This document shows positions 44,401 through 51,987 of a stretch of 64,000 bases of DNA, piece by piece (position 1 is the stretch's first letter; each line of letters starts with the position of its first letter). The notes below the pieces were generated by a model. The model did no database searches. It was not told the DNA's origin and was given only the letters and a program-made list of their open reading frames with translations. The stretch covers positions 372,001 to 436,000 of the forward strand of contig NZ_SLTI01000060.1 in the NCBI RefSeq assembly GCF_004347735.1. Direction: 5' to 3'. This DNA is from Sulfuricurvum sp. IAE1 (lineage in GTDB: Bacteria; Campylobacterota; Campylobacteria; Campylobacterales; Sulfurimonadaceae). Made by a program: the position numbers and the translations under genes.

Positions 44401-44826
44401 CTCAACAGCTTCGGTGTACCGGTTGCCGAAGTCCAGATGGATGGAAAAGTCGGTAAACTCAAATACGTCGAGGGGATCAAACCGTTCGAAACAAAACGTT
44501 TTGCTCAGTATAACGCAGACTCCGTCAACGTATGGTGGGACGGCCTTTCGGGCTCATGGCAAAATGCCGTCGCCGCGGCCCATCCCGACCCGGTGTCGGG
44601 TATGCACTGCTGGCACCACAAGGTTCTCCTCGAGCCGGCGCAGGCGGGAGATAAAATCGGGGATATTTTCGTCAATTACGAAAACAACCTCAAAGTCTAC
44701 CAGGCGTGGCGTGACCAGCTCAGCCGCGGTCTGGATGCGGGATCGACCATCCGTCGTCCGCGCCACGTCAAGCGTCCTTGGGTCCGCCTCGACCCGAGTG
44801 CGTATGACGTGTCCATCAAAGGCTAA
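41434..44826 (+). CDS. TAT-exported molybdopterin oxidoreductase, Psr/Ttr/Arr-like catalytic subunit
   Basis: 1130 residues. TAT signal ESRRTFLKGAALTVTGAA. 4Fe-4S motif CSNCEASC (Cys100, 103, 107) with the fourth Cys137 in RGRNCGKGYA. The likely molybdenum ligand is Cys233 in NSHTNICSSNGRTP. The bis-MGD DMSO-reductase fold follows (FLNSSHAADAGHYF, MVVMDPRMSNSAGMADLWI, GGIGTEGGTFF, YVLPVGLAGERHDQHSEATMPARW), then the C-terminal dinucleotide-binding barrel (INTVDAKRLGFKRGDAIRVKI). The length exceeds PsrA/PhsA (about 760) and is nearer TtrA. Substrate: polysulfide, thiosulfate, tetrathionate or another sulfur/As oxyanion; not decidable here. Codon usage is smoother and more biased than its neighbours, suggesting high expression. 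Confidence 0.88.
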   Translation: MMYLESRRTFLKGAALTVTGAAIAKGVFTADAVAESVEKSKFTNTPDSLSFYPPLDQWNHFQELDGVDWKRGGIDRHGVQSEENPEGIYVNDYMIVPTACSNCEASCGLTAWIDKKTFVVKKYMGNPLHPASRGRNCGKGYAVQSQMYDPDRIPFPLKRAPGSKRGEGKWIRTTWDEAMTTIGKKMGDTLRKGDDLSRKSVMYHVGRPNENGFVPQVWETLGVDSYNSHTNICSSNGRTPTIQWANDDRTSPDWANAKLIFLNSSHAADAGHYFAQSAAFIADARKKGAKMVVMDPRMSNSAGMADLWIAAWPGTEPVVYLYLVNRILQEGKADKKFVKKWFNWDVLMNDDRQLNLMVEKGYISKLPADKSFESYMELMKELYAPYTLEFAVKETHVPAYKLEKLYEMFIWAGDAISTYIWRATAAGNRGGWMSGRAAYLAIALRGGIGTEGGTFFHHWHVISVSGKGGSATVGQGVAGADVPKVKVWNELTWPPEWPLSTYELSYLLPHLLSDKEWQKKWNDRGLNVPSKLAVYIPRMYNPVWINPDGFRWIEVLKNEEIMELTMNLSPVWSETNWYMDYVLPVGLAGERHDQHSEATMPARWTSFRQPVLRVALEKSGWKPKNPVRATLEAHIKAGLGEVWEENEFWFDLCVNYVDPDGSLGVRKMWESKRHPGKPVTIAEWYDAAFGDNLPKLKETATNDPRYMNEEFPVYAYLRDHGVWMEEDKIYHAMERELKIENGEVSSHGHKFDAASMSVGAGGVITAADHHGHRSAIGVEVDGKKVEGFATLSKKLEFYSQWFAEWKWAEYAVPFYPRNDKEKAEMEHIVSHVNHMYMKEENSFALNTVFRLPYNIHTRSANSKHLMEISQNHDPIWINTVDAKRLGFKRGDAIRVKIVDTVSGLESGFFVAMAVPTEGVLPGTLACSHHGGRWKLTNAVAVPNGVSDGKVATGAAPRDLNNKEFLKESPDNAGRAGAQTIIDDYEGTTGLNSFGVPVAEVQMDGKVGKLKYVEGIKPFETKRFAQYNADSVNVWWDGLSGSWQNAVAAAHPDPVSGMHCWHHKVLLEPAQAGDKIGDIFVNYENNLKVYQAWRDQLSRGLDAGSTIRRPRHVKRPWVRLDPSAYDVSIKG

Positions 44827-44835
44827 GCCAACCTT

Positions 44836-44856
44836 CCCCGGAGGCTCTCTCCGGGG
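44836..44856 (+). terminator. strong hairpin after the molybdoenzyme gene
   Basis: CCCCGGA and TCCGGGG arms with a seven-base loop, 9 bases after the stop codon; no direct U-tract, so partial termination or 3' stabilisation separating the structural genes from the accessory genes. TAAAAT at 44897-44902 could be a separate promoter for the downstream genes. Confidence 0.5.
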
Positions 44857-44931
44857 GGTAAACGCCTCTTCTTATAAGCTTTTCAGCCCGATAAGCTAAA
44901 ATCCCACCAGTATATTTAAAGGTAATACCGT

Positions 44932-45549
44932 ATGGATGAAATCATCGCACGAAGCAATATTTACGGACTGTTGTCACGGGTACTTCTCCAAGAGTTGGAC
45001 GCGCAGACGCTCCAGACGTTTAAAACCGACGAAACGGTTTTGGATTTTCTCCCCCACTGGAAAGAATGGGAGCAGCGTCTGAGCCTGCCGAACCAGCAGC
45101 TTTTGGATGAGTATCTCAATCCCGATTTCGTCAATCTATCCATTTTGCACCTCGTCCCCTACGAGACGTTTTATACCCGCCCTGATCAGATGATCGAAAC
45201 GGGCGGTGCGAACCCTGTTACCGACATGTACAGCGCATACGGCTTTATCGTCGACTACGAGATCGCCCGCGTCGTTTCGGCCGACCACATCGGGATCGAG
45301 CTTGAGTTCATGCACCACCTGTGCGAAGCGCAGAAAAAAGCCCTGGAAGAAGGCGATGAGGAAGCGGCCTCGGAACTGATGAAAATCCAGCACCGTTTTT
45401 TGAATACCCATCTGCTCAAATGGGCGCCTATGTACCTGATTAACATGAAATACGAAGCGCGTACGCCGCTCTATTACGACGCGGCGGAGATGGCGCTCGA
45501 ATTCATCCTCTCGGACAACGAGATGCTGAGCAAAACCGTTTCGGAATGA
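44932..45549 (+). CDS. TorD/DmsD-like molybdoenzyme maturation chaperone
   Basis: 205 residues, all-helical. NIYGLLSRVLLQELD, the central acidic/Pro segment LVPYETFYTRPDQMIETGGANPVTDMYSAYGF (equivalent to the E-x(n)-D/N-x2-D signature of the NarJ/TorD family) and DHIGIELEFMHHLCEAQKKA are characteristic. Binds the RR signal of its partner, presumably the enzyme encoded at 41434, until cofactor insertion. First gene of the accessory segment. Confidence 0.85.
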   Translation: MDEIIARSNIYGLLSRVLLQELDAQTLQTFKTDETVLDFLPHWKEWEQRLSLPNQQLLDEYLNPDFVNLSILHLVPYETFYTRPDQMIETGGANPVTDMYSAYGFIVDYEIARVVSADHIGIELEFMHHLCEAQKKALEEGDEEAASELMKIQHRFLNTHLLKWAPMYLINMKYEARTPLYYDAAEMALEFILSDNEMLSKTVSE

Positions 45550-45550
45550 T

Positions 45551-46654
45551 ATGGGCCTTTTACATCTGACCCCTGCGCGATGCGTTCGCGCCCTCAGCGT
45601 CAATTCGGCCTGTAACGACTGTGCGGTTGCATGCCCGACGAATGCCATATCGCTGGAAGGACGCTTGCCCGCCATCAACCATTCGCACTGCGTCGGATGC
45701 AACGCGTGCGCCGCGGTTTGCCCGACCGAAGCGCTTGTGCTGGAAGATTTCAACGCGACCGAGTTTTTCTTTTCGTTTGCCGCGGAGGCTGAGAATACCG
45801 TTTCGTGCCAAAAGAACGTCCCCTGCCTGGGAGCTCTCAGCGACGAACATCTCATCGCGTTGGCCAAGCTCAAAAAAAATATCATCCTCGACACGGGACA
45901 TTGCGGATCATGCGAAATCGGCGAGGCGATCTTGCAGCGGCTTGAGCAGCGCATTGAAAACATCACCTATCTTCTCGAGGCGGTCGGATCGGAAAACGCT
46001 CTCTCCCTTGTTCCGCTCGGCTACGTCGATGAAGCGGATACGAACAAGGATGAGGCGCACCGGCGTGATTTTTTCAGACATTTTCATCTCAAAGGGATCG
46101 CCAAAGCCAAAGTTGATTTTGAAAAAGAGGTTCAGAAAGCGACAGATGAATTTGTTGAATGCACGATCGGCAGTTTCGATACGCAGGGATTGAGAACCAA
46201 GAAAATTACCGATCGGCGCAAGCTTTTTTTCACCGCGCTCAAGCGGACTGAAAAGCCTGAGACGTATCATGTCGTTTCCGCCGATGCGGTCAGTTTCACG
46301 TCGCAGAAACTGCTTGACGAAGCCAAATGCACCGCCTGCGAAATGTGCTACCGCGTTTGTCCTACGGGCGCGCTCACTTCGGATATGCGGAACAGCAAAA
46401 TTGATTTCGACCCGTTTTTGTGCGTCAAATGCCATCTGTGCCACGACGTATGCGAGAGCGGTGCGATCAGCCTATCGACGTCCTACAACCTCAAAGAGTG
46501 GTACGAACCTTCGTTGCAGAACCTGGTGACATTTTCGGTTCGCAGATGCGACGAATGCAACGGCCTGTTCAGCTCGGTAGGAGGGGAAAAAATCTGCCGC
46601 CGCTGCCGGCTCGAAGAAGAAGAAGCGATGGAATTATGGGGGTTGAATTCATGA
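45551..46654 (+). CDS. multi-cluster 4Fe-4S protein of the molybdoenzyme operon
   Basis: 367 residues. Two N-terminal ferredoxin motifs (CNDCAVACPTNAI, CVGCNACAAVCPTEA), a middle domain with SCQKNVPCLGA and DTGHCGSCEIGEAILQRL that resembles the hydrogenase/MvhD-like or NrfC-type cysteine arrangements, a linker (about 175-245), two more ferredoxin motifs (CTACEMCYRVCPTGA, CVKCHLCHDVCESGA) and a C-terminal zinc-ribbon-like pair CDEC...CRRC. Soluble, cytoplasmic. It may donate electrons or act in cofactor assembly for the molybdoenzyme. One base after torD; ATGA overlap with the next gene. Confidence 0.82.
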   Translation: MGLLHLTPARCVRALSVNSACNDCAVACPTNAISLEGRLPAINHSHCVGCNACAAVCPTEALVLEDFNATEFFFSFAAEAENTVSCQKNVPCLGALSDEHLIALAKLKKNIILDTGHCGSCEIGEAILQRLEQRIENITYLLEAVGSENALSLVPLGYVDEADTNKDEAHRRDFFRHFHLKGIAKAKVDFEKEVQKATDEFVECTIGSFDTQGLRTKKITDRRKLFFTALKRTEKPETYHVVSADAVSFTSQKLLDEAKCTACEMCYRVCPTGALTSDMRNSKIDFDPFLCVKCHLCHDVCESGAISLSTSYNLKEWYEPSLQNLVTFSVRRCDECNGLFSSVGGEKICRRCRLEEEEAMELWGLNS

Positions 46655-47091
46655 TGAACAACGATAATTCGATTACGGTCGAGACGCTCTTATACGGCTA
46701 TATTGCCGAAAACGCCCATAGCAGCCGTTTTTCGGCCGTGAGCAACAAACTGTTCAAAGAGAGCGGCGTAAACGCGATGATCATCCCGATGAATATCCGT
46801 CCTGATGACGTCGCGTTTACTATTTCGCAGATGCGTTCCTCCAAGCTCAGCGGCGCGGTGATCGCCAACGAGTACCAGGAGGAGGCGTACACGCTGCTTG
46901 ACGGTGCGACCGATGCGGCAAAGGTGCAGGGGTATTGCGACCTGATCCGTATCGAAGAGGGGAAGCTGATCGGCGACCTGATCACCCCCTCGGCGCTGGA
47001 ACGATACGCCGACGCATTCGACGAAGATGTCGCCCTGATGGCGGCAACCCGTTATTTTTACGACCTAATCACAGAGGAGAAACGACAATGA
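46651..47091 (+). CDS. protein resembling the substrate-binding half of shikimate dehydrogenase
   Basis: About 146 residues. LLYGYIAENAHSSRFSAVSNKLFKESGVNAMIIPMNIRPDDVAFTISQMRSSKLSGAVIANEYQEEAYTLLD follows the pattern of the AroE N-terminal domain (G-x-P-x-x-HS-x-SP...HN, x-Y-x-P-x-x-V, GxNVTxPxK), but the catalytic residues of AroE are not kept (no NVTxPxK Lys) and no NAD(P)-binding domain follows. Translationally coupled on both sides (ATGA). Either a ligand-binding domain repurposed in this operon or a coincidental fold resemblance; the gene is real by its position and overlaps. Confidence 0.65.
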   Translation: MMNNDNSITVETLLYGYIAENAHSSRFSAVSNKLFKESGVNAMIIPMNIRPDDVAFTISQMRSSKLSGAVIANEYQEEAYTLLDGATDAAKVQGYCDLIRIEEGKLIGDLITPSALERYADAFDEDVALMAATRYFYDLITEEKRQ

Positions 47092-47579
47092 ATCAACACG
47101 ATCTGAGCGATTTGAGAGCCGAATTCGACCAGTTTATACGCGGGAAGTGCGACACTGAGAGCTGCGACACGACCAAAGAACACGAAGAAGTGGAAGAACC
47201 GGTTCCCGGGTTCGTCGATGAGCTTGCCGACAAACTGTTGGCCCCCTACCACAGCGGAGTCTATTTTTCGCGTCTGGACATCAAGCGTGTTGCCGAAGCG
47301 ATCGACGAGTCGCTGCCGATCAAAGAGCGCAAAAAAATGATCAAGGCGCTCTTCCGTCATACGACCTCCAAAGAGTATCTGCGAAGAGCCTTTGACGAGT
47401 TTAACCGCCATTTCGGGGGACGGATACTGATTTATCAGGAACTTTCAGAGGCTTTTCCCGCATCCAAGTCTATTTTTGATGAAAATATCAGTAAAATAAA
47501 AAAGACACAGGCAATGCTGGAACAGATCGTTCAGGATTTCGAAGAGATCGAACCGACTGATGAACCGATGCTGATCTGA
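47088..47579 (+). CDS. hypothetical protein, last gene of the molybdoenzyme accessory segment
   Basis: 163 residues, acidic, soluble. No recognised domain. CDTESCDTTKEHEE near the N-terminus has two cysteines; the rest is helical (YFSRLDIKRVAEAIDESLPIKERKKMIKALFRHTTSKEYLRRAFDEF) with a C-terminal coiled-coil tendency. Overlaps the previous stop (ATGA), so it belongs to the torD-ferredoxin-AroE-like group. No terminator is obvious before the diguanylate cyclase 28 bases on. Confidence 0.7.
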   Translation: MNQHDLSDLRAEFDQFIRGKCDTESCDTTKEHEEVEEPVPGFVDELADKLLAPYHSGVYFSRLDIKRVAEAIDESLPIKERKKMIKALFRHTTSKEYLRRAFDEFNRHFGGRILIYQELSEAFPASKSIFDENISKIKKTQAMLEQIVQDFEEIEPTDEPMLI

Positions 47580-47607
47580 TTCATATACCGTTACGGAAAG
47601 GGAGGCG

Positions 47608-49416
47608 ATGAATTTCAAGTTACGCGCACAACTGATCATCGCGCTGATCGTTATCGTCGTTTCGGCTACACTGACCTTCTACCATATCTCGCAGGAGAAG
47701 CAGTTCGCGAAAGAACGCAGCGAACGCTCATCCGAGAACATTCGGCTCTCGTTTGATTCGATCGTGCATGACACCGAACAGTTGTACCGCTTCCGTACCC
47801 GTGCCACCCTGGAAACACCCGGCGTTATGAAAGCGGTCGCAGCGCGGGACACACAAACGCTTTACCGCCTCATTCTCCCCCGTTACAAAGCCCTGCAAGA
47901 AGAGAACCCCTATTTGCACATCATGCAGTTTCATGCTGCGGACGGGCGTTCGATCCTGCGGGTCCATCTGAAAGAGAAGTACGGCGATGACATCGCGTCA
48001 CGCCGCCCGATGCTCCAGGAGATCCACCGCGAACACAAAATGGTGACGGGATTCGAAGGGGGGCTCGGGGGGATCGCTTTTCGGGTAATCATGCCGATTT
48101 TTGAACGGGGAAAATACATCGGAGCGGTCGAATACGGCGTCGACAGCGGTTATTTTGTCAAAAAAATCAAAGATTCGACCGGGTCGGAGAGCATCGTACT
48201 GCTGCACCGCGAATGGCTGGGGGCTGCGGACCGCAAACTCTATTCTCAAGGGATCGACAGTTTTTATTACAGCAGCATTCTCCCGGAGAAAAAAGAGATC
48301 ATGCAGCTCTTTGCACAGAAAAATCCTGGACTACTCCCCCGGACCGTCCGCTACAAGCATCGGGAATACGAAGTTACCCCGCTGTTCCTTAAAGATACAA
48401 AACGCCGTACATTCGGAATGATCGTCACGATCAACGACGTGACGGGGGCCAATCAGTCAATTTCGGACGCACTGATAGGGAGCCTGCTGGTTACTCTGAC
48501 GATGGTGGCGCTGTTGTGGGGCGTCATCGAATATACGTTCGGCGCCCTCATCGGTAAAGTCGATTTGCAGGAACGCTACATCAACACGATTCTTGATTCA
48601 CAGCAAAACATCGTCATCGTCACCGACGGAAAAGAGATTATTTATGCCAACCGGGCATTTTTCGACTATTTCCGCTTTAAAACCCTTGCCGAATTCAAAA
48701 AGACCTACCAGTGCATCTGTAATTTTTTCGAATCGGAAGATACCGAACAATACCTGATGCCGGAAATGGAGGGGATGGTCTGGACCGATTATCTGCTGGC
48801 GAACGAAAACAAAGAGAATCAGGTCAAAATGACGATCAACGGCGAAACGACAATTTTCCGCGTCAACTCGAAAAAAATGGAGTACAAAGGGAACGTCCGC
48901 CACGTCGTCGTGTTCACCGACATCACCCGTTTGAACGAACTGGCAACGCAGGATATCCTCACAGGGCTTGCCAACCGTTTTCAGTTCGACAAGGCGCTGC
49001 AGCATTCGATCCACATGTCAAGCCGTTACGGAAGGGTATTTTCGCTGATCCTGGTCGATGTGGACCATTTCAAAGAGGTTAACGACCGTTACGGCCACCT
49101 TGTCGGCGACGAAGTGCTCAAAGAGCTCTCCCGTCTGCTCTCGCAGAGCGTTCGGAAGAGTGATATCGTCGCGCGATGGGGAGGGGAGGAACTGGTCGTG
49201 CTGCTGCCCGATAACGAACTTTCATCCGCTTCAAAACTGGCAGAGTCGCTTCGCGCACGGATCGAAACACACCGTTTCGCGCCGCTCGAGCGGCTGACTT
49301 GTTCGTTCGGTGTCGTGCAATGGCATATCGGAGAGACGTCGGACAGTCTCCTGCACCGCGTCGACGAAAAACTCTATGCGGCGAAAGAGGGGGGAAGAAA
49401 CCGGGTTGTCAGCTAA
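47608..49416 (+). CDS. membrane diguanylate cyclase (Cache-PAS-GGDEF)
   Basis: 602 residues. Membrane segment about 6-27, a periplasmic double-Cache-like domain (about 40-285, with FRTRATLETPGVMKAVAARD and GGIAFRVIMPIFERGKYIGAVEYGVD), second membrane segment about 290-312, a PAS domain (about 325-445) and a GGDEF domain with the catalytic signature RWGGEELVVLLP. The inhibitory RxxD site is present (RKSD five residues before). Makes cyclic di-GMP under control of an extracellular small molecule. GGGAGGCG precedes the ATG. 3' end overlaps the convergent pgpA by 8 bases. Confidence 0.92.
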   Translation: MNFKLRAQLIIALIVIVVSATLTFYHISQEKQFAKERSERSSENIRLSFDSIVHDTEQLYRFRTRATLETPGVMKAVAARDTQTLYRLILPRYKALQEENPYLHIMQFHAADGRSILRVHLKEKYGDDIASRRPMLQEIHREHKMVTGFEGGLGGIAFRVIMPIFERGKYIGAVEYGVDSGYFVKKIKDSTGSESIVLLHREWLGAADRKLYSQGIDSFYYSSILPEKKEIMQLFAQKNPGLLPRTVRYKHREYEVTPLFLKDTKRRTFGMIVTINDVTGANQSISDALIGSLLVTLTMVALLWGVIEYTFGALIGKVDLQERYINTILDSQQNIVIVTDGKEIIYANRAFFDYFRFKTLAEFKKTYQCICNFFESEDTEQYLMPEMEGMVWTDYLLANENKENQVKMTINGETTIFRVNSKKMEYKGNVRHVVVFTDITRLNELATQDILTGLANRFQFDKALQHSIHMSSRYGRVFSLILVDVDHFKEVNDRYGHLVGDEVLKELSRLLSQSVRKSDIVARWGGEELVVLLPDNELSSASKLAESLRARIETHRFAPLERLTCSFGVVQWHIGETSDSLLHRVDEKLYAAKEGGRNRVVS

Positions 49417-49921
49417 AGAGGGGCGTTTTAAGCAGCAGCTGCCAAACGAGTGCCGAGCTGATTCCCGCTGCGAAACCGGCGAGAATGTCATCTCCCATCA
49501 CGCCCCATCCCCCTTTGGCTTCACGGTCGATGCGGCCGATAATTGAGGGCTTTTTGATGTCGTACAGACGGAAAAAGAGAAATGCGAGGATGATCTGAAC
49601 GCTCAGGCCGTTTTCCCACACGGTAAGTTCGGGCCACGCAAACGCCGTTCCCGGAGCGATCGAAAGCGCAAGCCACATTCCGACGACTTCGTCGATGACA
49701 ATCCGTTTGTCGTCGTGGATGCCGCTTTGGGCTTCATAAGCGTTGATCGCCTTGAGCGCGATCAGGGTGAGCAAAAGGGACGCGAGAAAAAGGGTCTGGG
49801 AGCCGAAATAGGCGAGTATCGCGACACCGGCGGGCAACGCCGCGAGGGTACCCGCAGTCCCGGGTGCTTTGGGAAAAAGACCGCTGTAGCCGCCGGTCAG
49901 AAAAAACCATCGAAAATTCAT
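49409..49921 (-). CDS. pgpA: phosphatidylglycerophosphatase A
   Basis: 170 residues, four membrane segments. GGYSGLFPKAPGTAGTLAALP, the acidic motif DDKRIVIDEVVGMWLAL and FRLYDIKKPSIIGRIDREAKGGWGVMGDDILAG are diagnostic of PgpA. Dephosphorylates phosphatidylglycerophosphate in phospholipid synthesis. Ten bases after the Sat-like gene on the same strand, in a probable operon ispDF-HP1021-like-sat-like-pgpA. Confidence 0.95.
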   Translation of the reverse strand: MNFRWFFLTGGYSGLFPKAPGTAGTLAALPAGVAILAYFGSQTLFLASLLLTLIALKAINAYEAQSGIHDDKRIVIDEVVGMWLALSIAPGTAFAWPELTVWENGLSVQIILAFLFFRLYDIKKPSIIGRIDREAKGGWGVMGDDILAGFAAGISSALVWQLLLKTPLFS

Positions 49922-49931
49922 GCCACTCCTT

Positions 49932-51122
49932 TTAGTTCAGCGACGTCGTCTGGTAGAGCCGCATCAGTTCGACGTAAAAATCTTTTTCGGTATGTTCTTC
50001 GAGCAATCCGTTGACGGGCATGATGTCGTAATAAAGCTTGGCCAGGTTTTTGAACCGTCCCGGATAGAGTGATGCGACGATCATCGACGATATCTCTTTG
50101 CGTACGAGTACGGCGGGAGGCAATAGTCCCTGCTGCATCAATTCGAGAATCGACTCGGAATGGTATGAAATATGGTGATGGTGGCCATGGGGGCAGGTCT
50201 GGACGCTGACGAGCGTTTTACACTGGTTGCAGTAGACGTATTCGCTCGAAACCCCCACTTCAATATCGATCCCCACCAGCCGGTCAACCACCGATTTGTT
50301 GGCGTTGTGGTCGTAATACATGCCGATCCCCGCATGGTTCTGGCCGATCATGAGGCGGTCGCATCCGTAGTTTTTGGCGACGATCGCATCGAGAATCACT
50401 TCGTTACACCCCGCGAAGATGTAGCTGCTCTCAAGCGGAATGACGACCACACGGCCCCGGGGGAGGTAATTGTCGACAAAAAACTTCAGCGTTTCGTAAC
50501 GCAGGTCGTAAGTGAGGTTTGCGTTGTTGTAGGGCTTGAGGAGGAAAATGATAATCATGTCCGTCCCCTCCAGTGTCTGGCGGATCAGCCGCTCATGGGC
50601 GCGGTGAAGCGGATTGGCCGCCATGAACATCGCCGTCGCATGCTGTGCGCCGATTTCGCGCTTGGCGTCGTCAATCATCGATTGCAGCGCTTCTACGGGG
50701 GAGAGATCGATCGTGTAATCGCCGCAAATGGCATATTTTCCAAGGCGTTTGTACGTGGCGCTGACCCCGGGATGGGAGAGATCGTCGGTACCGTAAATCT
50801 GGCGTAGACGCTCTTTGGGATCGATCTGGAACACTTCGTCGACACACAGTTCGCCGACGACCGTCCCGTCGCACACGAGTTCAAGGAGTTCCCCTTTTTT
50901 GGCACTGGTAAGAACCGTTTCATTCACCCGCCCGCTGGGGGAAAGGATAAGGGGAAAAGGGAAGGTTTTCCCTTTGAACATGCCGCTGCTGAGAACCTCT
51001 TTGCTTTGATCTTCGTTCATGAGACGGTTGACGGGATCGAGTTTTCCCGCCTTGAGCAGTGTCAGGGCCGAGACCGCTTCCTGATCGATGTAGAGAGATC
51101 TATTTTTTCTTGACGATGCCAT
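49932..51122 (-). CDS. divergent ATP-sulfurylase-like (Sat-like) nucleotidyltransferase
   Basis: 396 residues with the domain order of Sat: N-terminal PUA-like domain (FPLILSPSGRVNETVL...) and a HIGH-superfamily catalytic domain, plus a zinc-type CNQCKTLVSVQTCPHGHHHH (Cys298, 301, 310). However the catalytic motifs deviate: the QxRNPxHxxH motif reads MAANPLHRAH (167-176; the Arg is lost), GRDHAG reads GQNHAG (260-265), and the C-terminal SGTxxR loop reads SESILE. It may use another substrate or be catalytically changed. Genuine Sat would interconvert sulfate/ATP and APS. Overlaps the preceding regulator gene by 23 bases. Confidence 0.75.
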   Translation of the reverse strand: MASSRKNRSLYIDQEAVSALTLLKAGKLDPVNRLMNEDQSKEVLSSGMFKGKTFPFPLILSPSGRVNETVLTSAKKGELLELVCDGTVVGELCVDEVFQIDPKERLRQIYGTDDLSHPGVSATYKRLGKYAICGDYTIDLSPVEALQSMIDDAKREIGAQHATAMFMAANPLHRAHERLIRQTLEGTDMIIIFLLKPYNNANLTYDLRYETLKFFVDNYLPRGRVVVIPLESSYIFAGCNEVILDAIVAKNYGCDRLMIGQNHAGIGMYYDHNANKSVVDRLVGIDIEVGVSSEYVYCNQCKTLVSVQTCPHGHHHHISYHSESILELMQQGLLPPAVLVRKEISSMIVASLYPGRFKNLAKLYYDIMPVNGLLEEHTEKDFYVELMRLYQTTSLN

Positions 51123-51987
51123 ATTTCTTTCTCTTTTCCCATAGGCTTTTACGCGAAATTCCCAGTTTCTTCGACAGCTCGGTGTCGGGGAACCGGTTTT
51201 GGAAATGGATCATGATGTATTTGACGTACTCTTCGATCGGGAGGATCTCACCCTGGTCGAACAGGTGGTTGTCGCTTTCGATCTCGATGACGCGGAAAGG
51301 GGGATGGTCGATCGGATCGGTGCTGGCGATGATGCATGAACGTTCCTGTATCAGCTCGTAGAACGCTTTGTGCTCACTTTTTTTGAGGTTTTGAAAATCG
51401 GTGATGTAGAGGACCGAATCATCCCCGATGGCGGCGATATCGCTGAACGCTTTGGCCGAAGAGAGAGAGATGAACTGGATCGGTTTGTCGTGATGGGCGG
51501 CGTAACGGAATGCGAACGCGTCGGCGTATTTTTGGTAACTGCTGCAGATGAATAGGGGAAGTTCGATTTTATCGAGGTCTTCGTGGACGTTGATGGCGTT
51601 GAACGTATGGGTGAGATAGCGTTCGTACGTCTGGTTTTGGCGTTTGAGCCGTTCGTGCTGCTGGAAATGCTGGATTTTGCGGATCAGCTCTTCGATCATG
51701 AACGGCTTGAGGATGTAGTCTTTGGCCCCTGCCGCGAGCGGTTTGGATACCGTATCATTACTGATGTAGCTTACCATCAGAATGACGACCGAATTTTTGT
51801 ACGTCTCGATGACGGGGTAGATGTCCTGTCCGCTGATGTTGGTCGACAAAAGGACGACGTCGTAGGGGATGCCGCGAAGCCCTTCTTTGACCGAACTGGT
51901 GATGTCGCAGTTGTGGTTCAGATCGCTCAGTTTCGAAGCGATACTTTGGGCGAGATAGATCTCGTTCTCGATAATTAATACGTTCAT
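51100..51987 (-). CDS. atypical orphan response regulator, HP1021/Cj1608 family
   Basis: About 295 residues. N-terminal receiver-like domain (MNVLIIENEIYLAQSIASKL) in which the phosphoacceptor Asp is replaced by Ser48 (YDVVLLSTNIS) and the acidic pocket is ENE; Lys94 in YILKPF remains. A middle domain (about 125-225) and a C-terminal helix-turn-helix (TELSKKLGISRKSLWEKRKKYGI) follow. The phosphorylation-independent receiver and the position next to ispDF match HP1021 and Cj1608, which regulate transcription and bind oriC in Helicobacter, Campylobacter and Arcobacter. ATG at 51987 is chosen; a TTG at 51999 is in frame. Overlaps ispDF by 4 bases. Confidence 0.85.
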   Translation of the reverse strand: MNVLIIENEIYLAQSIASKLSDLNHNCDITSSVKEGLRGIPYDVVLLSTNISGQDIYPVIETYKNSVVILMVSYISNDTVSKPLAAGAKDYILKPFMIEELIRKIQHFQQHERLKRQNQTYERYLTHTFNAINVHEDLDKIELPLFICSSYQKYADAFAFRYAAHHDKPIQFISLSSAKAFSDIAAIGDDSVLYITDFQNLKKSEHKAFYELIQERSCIIASTDPIDHPPFRVIEIESDNHLFDQGEILPIEEYVKYIMIHFQNRFPDTELSKKLGISRKSLWEKRKKYGIVKKK

